Positions 59,619-64,000 of a stretch of 64,000 nucleotides of DNA are shown piece by piece (within the stretch, counting starts at the first letter, position 1; every line of letters starts with the position of its first letter). The translations under genes and the position numbers were made by a program. The notes below the pieces were generated by a model. That model did no database searches. It was given only the letters and a program-made list of their open reading frames with translations, and was not told the origin of the DNA. This stretch comes from Selenomonas ruminantium subsp. ruminantium ATCC 12561 (GTDB lineage: Bacteria > Bacillota > Negativicutes > Selenomonadales > Selenomonadaceae): positions 1 through 64,000 of the forward strand of contig NZ_AUJE01000004.1 in the NCBI RefSeq assembly GCF_000424065.1, in the 5' to 3' direction.

Positions 59619-60179
59619 ATGAAACGTATGATAAGCATGTTGGCTCTTTGCCTGCTGCTGTCCTGCAGCACCATTGCCGCCGCTGCCGGCTCCATTAGTG
59701 GGATTGTAAATCAGCCCAACAGTGCCCGCGGAATGCAGATGGCCAAAGGGGAAGCAGGCGGCGGCATGATGTGGGATATGTCCGCGCCCAAGAAGAAAAA
59801 AGCTTCCAATAATGTAGATGTCTGGCTGATTGAGCGGGGAATCAATTTCACGGCACTTCCCTACGATACGGTACAAAAATGGTATGTAGACGGCACCATT
59901 CCCCAAGGACAGCCCATTTACCACACCAGCACCAATGAAGAGGGGCAGTTTGAATTCAAGGACATCCCTGCCGCCGACTACTATCTGATGATTCTTGACT
60001 CTAACGGTCAGGAACAGAACCAGAATCTGACGGAAAAAATGAGCCGTGACGAACTCATGAAAAAACTTCCCCATGTGGATGAATTTGAACTGTTTATGGT
60101 CGGTATGCGTACCTGCCTGGTACAGAAAATCAACCTGAAAAACGGCCAGCACATCAAAATTCGTCCCGGTTTTCTCTAA
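59619..60179 (+). CDS. Exported protein with carboxypeptidase-regulatory/transthyretin-like domain
   Basis: 186 residues from ATG 59619; AAAGG nine nt upstream favours it over nearby starts. Signal peptide ends near AAAAG at about residue 23. The mature part has a prealbumin-like beta-sandwich pattern, GSISGIVNQP...VDVWLIERG...TNEEGQFEFKDIPAADYYLMI. Such domains often bind surface partners. It is 19 nt upstream of the carbonic anhydrase gene in the same direction. Confidence 0.7.
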   Translation: MKRMISMLALCLLLSCSTIAAAAGSISGIVNQPNSARGMQMAKGEAGGGMMWDMSAPKKKKASNNVDVWLIERGINFTALPYDTVQKWYVDGTIPQGQPIYHTSTNEEGQFEFKDIPAADYYLMILDSNGQEQNQNLTEKMSRDELMKKLPHVDEFELFMVGMRTCLVQKINLKNGQHIKIRPGFL

Positions 60180-60198
60180 GCCTTAAAGGAGGGGTATT

Positions 60199-60765
60199 AT
60201 GTCCATTCTTGATAATATGTTAGCCGCCAACGCTGAATTTTGCGCACATCCTCCGACAGATTACACGCAGGAGGACCAGAAAAAAAGCAAGCTGCCGCAA
60301 AAACAGGTAGCCATCATTACCTGCATGGATACCCGTTTGGTTAATTTTCTAGAACCCGCTTTGGGCATTGGCCGCGGCGAAGCCAAGGTAATAAAAACCG
60401 CCGGTAACGGCGTTACCGGCGTATTCGATGGCACCATCAGGAGCCTTTTGGTCTGTATTTATGAACTTGGGGTCAAGGAAATCATCGTTATCGGCCACCA
60501 TGAATGCGGCATGGCGCATACCACCTCCGAAGGACTGATAAAATCCATGCTGGAACGGGGCATCTCCAAAGAAGCCATTCATATGGTCAAAAAAGAATTA
60601 CAGGAATGGGCCGATGAATTCCATCACCCGGAACAGAATGTCCGCGATACCGTGGAATACATCCGCCTGAATCCCCTTATTCCCGCAGATGTCCCCATCC
60701 ACGGCTTGATTTTCCACCCCCGCACAGGCAAGATTGATGTGGTGGAAAACGGCTACGACAAATAA
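60199..60765 (+). CDS. Beta-class carbonic anhydrase
   Basis: 188 residues. Zinc ligands C42 (TCMDTR), H100 and C103 (GHHECGM); D44 and R46 form the catalytic dyad. It interconverts CO2 and bicarbonate, which anaerobes of this kind need for carboxylation in succinate or propionate formation. RBS AAAGGAGG before ATG 60199. Co-directional with the exported gene upstream, convergent with fbp two bases away. Confidence 0.94.
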   Translation: MSILDNMLAANAEFCAHPPTDYTQEDQKKSKLPQKQVAIITCMDTRLVNFLEPALGIGRGEAKVIKTAGNGVTGVFDGTIRSLLVCIYELGVKEIIVIGHHECGMAHTTSEGLIKSMLERGISKEAIHMVKKELQEWADEFHHPEQNVRDTVEYIRLNPLIPADVPIHGLIFHPRTGKIDVVENGYDK

Positions 60766-60767
60766 AG

Positions 60768-62690
60768 TCAATCCTGCGGCTTAATCAGCCCGTTCTGATA
60801 AGCCAGCAGCAGATTATACAAATCGGTGATTTCGTCCTGTATGATCTTTCCCTCGTCCGTATCCCCCAGTGTCGTCCTGCAGGCTTGCAGTTCGACGGTT
60901 TCCGATACGGACTCAATATCCTGATTCTCGCGCAAAGCCTCGCGGACATCGGCAATCTTCTGATGCTGCAGCAGACGCAGGCCGCGAGAATTGGAAATCA
61001 GCGTATAACCGGATATGCCGGTCTTGCTATGATAGGCTTTACAGAAACCTCCGTCAATGATAATGGCTTTGCCGCCAGCTTTGACGGGGGTTTCGCCTTT
61101 TTTTACCTTCACGGGCACATGGCCGTTGATGATATGCCCGCGCTCCGGGTCAAGGCCAAATTCCTGCAGCACCATTGCACAGGTTTCTTCCTGATTAATG
61201 TACTTGAAATACGGGTCAGAAGGCTCTTTCCAGGTAGATTCATCGGCGATAAAGGCGCGCTCAAAGGTCTTGAACTCCCGCCCCGAAACCGGCGAGATCC
61301 GACCACACCACAAAAAGTACATAAAGTCCACCGTCTCTGGCTTGCGATAGAGATACGCCTCCCGGGCAATTCTATCGCAATGGTCAAACCACGACCGTCC
61401 TTTGAGCTCCTGTCCGTCATAGGACACGGAACGCATACTGCCATCTTCATTTAAGAGCACACAGCCGTGGAACAGCAAATTGCCATTATAGCGTGTATAG
61501 AGACTGCCCTTTTGATAAAGATAATCCACATGACACTGCAGCACAGCACTTTCCACAAAATACGATTTGAGGTCGGCAATAATCGCCGCTTCCTTCTCCG
61601 TAAGCTGGTAGATATCTTCGCTCTCTTCGTCAATTGTGGGGAAATAAGCACTCTCCAATTCATAGCGTTTTCCATCGCCCAGCACTGCATGAGAGGAACG
61701 GAAGTCAATCTTATCGAGCAGCAGACGGCTCGCCATCTGATATTCCGGGTGACGGCGGATAAGCTGGCCTTCCAGTTTGAACATCATCATGGTAATGGCC
61801 TTTTCCGCGGCCTTGACCGGATTGGCGTCCGGATAACTGCGGGAGGCAAAGGTGGTCAACGGGCGCAGGTTGATGCCGTAACCGCGCTCCAATACGTCCG
61901 TATTGTTATAGCGCAGACAGTTGCGCACCACGGCCGCAATGCAGGTTTCATTCCCCAAGGCCGCCCCCATCCAGAGTACATCATGATTGCCCCATTGGAT
62001 ATCCACCGAAGGGTGTTTCATCAGGAGATTCAAAATCGCGTCCGGGCGATTGCCCCGGTCAAAAAAATCTCCTACAATATGCAGCCTGTCCACTGCCAGC
62101 CGCTTAATCAGCACCGTAAACGCCTCGATAAAATCCGCGCCGCTGTCAATCTGCACGATGGTATTGAGTAATCTCTGGTGATAAACGAACTGGGCATTAT
62201 CGGCCTCCGGCCGGGTATTCATAAGCTCCACAATCACGGCTTCATAACGCCTGGGAACAAACCCGCGCACCTTGGACGCCGGATATTTGTAGCTCATAAG
62301 CTTGGATAGTTCCAAAAGCTGGGAAAGATTTTTCCGATACCAGGCCGGCGTGTTCTTGTGGTCTTTTGTCACCTGCTCGATTTTTTCCTTGGGATAGTAA
62401 ATCAGGGTACAGAATTCTGCCTTCTCTTCCGCAGACAACCGCTCCCCAAAGACATAATCGACCTTCTCCCGGATAACCCCGGAACAATTGTTAAGGATAT
62501 GGAAAAACGATGCATACTCTCCATGCAAATCACTCATGAAGTGCTCAATCCCCTTGGGCAGTGACAGCCTCGATTGCAAATAAATCAGCTGTTCATAAAC
62601 TGCTTCCTTGGTGGGATATTTTTCTGCCAGCAGACGTATAATCTTATTGGGTCTGCCCTTTACCGCTATACCGCGTGCCACTCTGACCAC
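60768..62690 (-). CDS. fbp: Fructose-1,6-bisphosphatase class III
   Basis: 640 residues, the large Firmicutes-type enzyme. Metallophosphatase motifs SDLHGEY near 54, GDFFDRGNRPD near 207 and WGNHDVLWMG near 230, and NGHVPVKVKKGE near 505. It performs the gluconeogenic hydrolysis of fructose-1,6-bisphosphate. The start is given as GTG 62690; an in-frame GTG nine bases later has a better-spaced GGGGGTGG and may be the real start. Confidence 0.93.
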   Translation of the reverse strand: MVRVARGIAVKGRPNKIIRLLAEKYPTKEAVYEQLIYLQSRLSLPKGIEHFMSDLHGEYASFFHILNNCSGVIREKVDYVFGERLSAEEKAEFCTLIYYPKEKIEQVTKDHKNTPAWYRKNLSQLLELSKLMSYKYPASKVRGFVPRRYEAVIVELMNTRPEADNAQFVYHQRLLNTIVQIDSGADFIEAFTVLIKRLAVDRLHIVGDFFDRGNRPDAILNLLMKHPSVDIQWGNHDVLWMGAALGNETCIAAVVRNCLRYNNTDVLERGYGINLRPLTTFASRSYPDANPVKAAEKAITMMMFKLEGQLIRRHPEYQMASRLLLDKIDFRSSHAVLGDGKRYELESAYFPTIDEESEDIYQLTEKEAAIIADLKSYFVESAVLQCHVDYLYQKGSLYTRYNGNLLFHGCVLLNEDGSMRSVSYDGQELKGRSWFDHCDRIAREAYLYRKPETVDFMYFLWCGRISPVSGREFKTFERAFIADESTWKEPSDPYFKYINQEETCAMVLQEFGLDPERGHIINGHVPVKVKKGETPVKAGGKAIIIDGGFCKAYHSKTGISGYTLISNSRGLRLLQHQKIADVREALRENQDIESVSETVELQACRTTLGDTDEGKIIQDEITDLYNLLLAYQNGLIKPQD

Positions 62691-62720
62691 CCCCGCACTA
62701 TTATTTTTATTGATTTGTTA

Positions 62721-63161
62721 TCATTTTATCATAACCTGTGCGTGAATGATATAGGTAAGGATTACAACAGCCATAGAAAACAAATATTCCATAACCGAAC
62801 CTACAGTAAACAGCTTAATCCCCACTTTCTGCCAGGGAAGCAGCAGGGGAACCTTGCCGCAGAACGCATCTTCGGCAATATGCAGCAGTGCACCGATACA
62901 GATGAAGCTTGCGCCACGTTCCACATCAGCCCCCTGCGGCAAAATCCCCTGCTGCATAATCGCCAAAATAGCAATATAAATAACCGGCCAATGCGACCAG
63001 CCGCGATGCCGCGCCCGCCAGCTCCAATAATTTGCCCCAGGCCTGCCCTCTACCTTGTCAGGAAGAATCGCTCCCGCCATGGAAAATGCCGTCGAGAGCA
63101 AATCTCCCGTAGCGCCGTATACGATAACGCCGGTGACTATTTCGTGATTAACCCATTTCAT
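62721..63161 (-). CDS. YdjM-like/DUF457 membrane-bound metal-dependent hydrolase
   Basis: 146 residues, four helices. Conserved His and Asp positions of the family are present: VNHEIVTG near 4, ILPDKVEG, RHRGWSHWPV near 53 and HIAEDAF near 94. These proteins are related to YdjM, proposed membrane metal-dependent hydrolases with no proven substrate. It precedes fbp on the same strand with 31 nt between; divergent from the partial gene on the right. Confidence 0.8.
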   Translation of the reverse strand: MKWVNHEIVTGVIVYGATGDLLSTAFSMAGAILPDKVEGRPGANYWSWRARHRGWSHWPVIYIAILAIMQQGILPQGADVERGASFICIGALLHIAEDAFCGKVPLLLPWQKVGIKLFTVGSVMEYLFSMAVVILTYIIHAQVMIK

Positions 63162-63197
63162 TGCGTTGCTTTAACTCCTTAAACTCACTTTGTTTCC

Positions 63198-63226
63198 TAG
63201 ACTTATTTTAGCATATCGAGTATAAT
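63198..63226 (+). promoter_or_regulatory. Promoter of the right-edge gene
   Basis: -35 TAGACT (63198-63203), 17-bp spacer, -10 TATAAT (63221-63226), 30 nt before ATG 63256. Confidence 0.55.
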
Positions 63227-63255
63227 TAGGGTACTTAGATGAACGGAGCGATATA

Positions 63256-64000
63256 ATGGACGATTATACCTGGCAACGGCGGCTTCGGGCCCGTCGCACG
63301 CAGGAACGGCGGCGGCTGTCATTGGTCTTTTTGCTTTTGGCAGCATTTATCGGTGCGGTGGTATGGTATTTCTTTTTCTTTATCCGCACCCCTGAATATG
63401 CCCTAGATCAGCTTCAGACCGCCATTACAGAACGGAATAGCGAAAAGTTCAACCGCTATGTGAACACAGAACTTCTTACCTCACGCGCGTATGACGATTT
63501 AACCGTGGATTTGTTCGCCTATGACTCGGAACTGACCCCCAAAACCCGTGCCATGTTTGAAAAATTCTATATCATGATCAAACCTCAGCTGACCGAAGGC
63601 CTGGAAACAGCTGCGCTCACCCGGATAACGGCTGGCAGCTGGAATCTGCCGGAAGGCACGGACATTTTAAAAGGACGCCAGCTGGGTATTGACTTTGAGC
63701 GCTTTTTGGAGCGCAGTCAGGTGCGCAATACGATACTGATCAAAGCCGGTAAAGTCGAACACGCCGGTCATAGCGCCACCGCTGAAATCGAAATACTAGA
63801 AGAATATACCCAGACCCCCTTCACTCTCCAGCTGGCCATGGAACAGGCAGAAGACGGCCATTGGCAAGTAGCCTATATCAAGAATTACAAGGAATATCTC
63901 GATAAGGTTTCCCCCCTGCAAAACAAGGATATTGCCGATTATATCGCAGCGACCAAAAGCATCGTCACCGAAAGCAATGAACATTTCGAGGTATTTCAGG
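63256..64000 (+). CDS. Membrane-anchored protein, partial, unknown
   Basis: At least 248 residues, open to the window edge with no stop. It starts MDDYTWQRRLRARRTQERRR, a very basic cytoplasmic tail, then one hydrophobic anchor (about 22-42, with a run of aromatic residues), then an extracytoplasmic domain. EYALDQLQTAITERNSEKFNRYVN after the anchor resembles the membrane-anchored proteins with NTF2-like or DUF2939-like domains. Function not assigned. RBS GGAG before ATG 63256. Confidence 0.75.
   Translation, partial: MDDYTWQRRLRARRTQERRRLSLVFLLLAAFIGAVVWYFFFFIRTPEYALDQLQTAITERNSEKFNRYVNTELLTSRAYDDLTVDLFAYDSELTPKTRAMFEKFYIMIKPQLTEGLETAALTRITAGSWNLPEGTDILKGRQLGIDFERFLERSQVRNTILIKAGKVEHAGHSATAEIEILEEYTQTPFTLQLAMEQAEDGHWQVAYIKNYKEYLDKVSPLQNKDIADYIAATKSIVTESNEHFEVFQ

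Noticed and set aside
59454-60152. Long minus-strand frame extending yhdT upstream to 320 residues
   Set aside because: It is antisense to a gene with signal peptide and RBS; a proper RBS and start for yhdT exist at 59453.
1-64000. CRISPR arrays, rRNA operons, prophage, replication origin
   Set aside because: No regularly spaced direct repeats, rRNA sequence, phage structural genes or dnaA-box clusters were seen. dnaB is in its usual ribosomal-protein L9 context and does not mark an origin.

Overview
The window reads as a chromosomal segment of an anaerobic Negativicute, most likely a Selenomonas relative (inference). The clues are a periplasmic Tat-exported [NiFe] uptake hydrogenase with cytochrome b, a PerR-type regulator, a flavodiiron protein, class III fructose-1,6-bisphosphatase, LonC, and a Firmicutes-style yybS-gdpP-rplI-lonC-dnaB cluster in DNA of roughly balanced base composition. 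Most genes look like ordinary core or transport functions. There is no prophage, CRISPR array or rRNA operon. A 5'-truncated view of an IS605-type TnpB sits at the left edge.

Layout. 1-5.5 kb: tnpB fragment, a small coiled-coil protein, a membrane-anchored MutS-like ATPase, a Na+:alanine-type symporter, and a secreted VanX-YkuD two-domain peptidoglycan enzyme. 5.5-13.5 kb: a Fic protein with a palindromic operator, Tex translationally coupled to a tandem (duplicated) CobT, and an MBOAT/DHHW acyl-transfer pair. 13.5-16.7 kb: PerR, two exported proteins of unknown role, and a CDF cation exporter. 16.7-25.3 kb: hydrogenase operon hyaABC, a small metal-binding-like protein, hypAB, hyaD, hypCDE; hypF is absent. 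25.6-33.7 kb: tRNA-Ala(CGC), an MFS exporter, an operon of DAACS symporter-ApbE-LarE-NUDIX, and a TPP-riboswitch operon cytX-thiW. 33.7-41.5 kb: small exported proteins, an AEC transporter, two tandem TrkH paralogues, a flavodiiron protein and a trkA with a C-terminal frameshift. 42-46 kb: sucrose PTS (EIIA-EIIB-EIIC order) and ScrB. 46.3-53 kb: dnaB-lonC-rplI-gdpP-yybS read leftwards. 53-64 kb: ubiX, TSUP exporter, ThrE-type exporter, azlCD, panF-yhdT, carbonic anhydrase, fbp, and a partial membrane-anchored protein at the right edge.

The most unusual signal is not a protein. Two families of long, near-perfect palindromes lie between genes. Family A (19204-19380, 45806-46005, 46075-46279 and a divergent composite at 27125-27474) is about 180-350 nt. 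Its internal loops and an 18-20 nt apical loop are conserved while the flanking helices differ in sequence from copy to copy but stay self-complementary. Family B (34777-34856, 34907-34985, 56746-56838) is about 80-90 nt and follows the same rule around a different apex. Conserved loops with covarying stems imply selection on a folded single strand (RNA or ssDNA) or a copying mechanism that keeps the arms complementary. I do not recognise either family.

Functional links: the hydrogenase operon supplies structural and most maturation proteins for periplasmic H2 oxidation into the quinone pool. The trk cluster handles K+ uptake. scrA-scrB imports and hydrolyses sucrose. The TPP riboswitch controls thiamin-precursor uptake. 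Several palindromic operators (Fic, sucrose PTS, the 34.6 kb gene) were read directly from the sequence, but their regulators are unknown.
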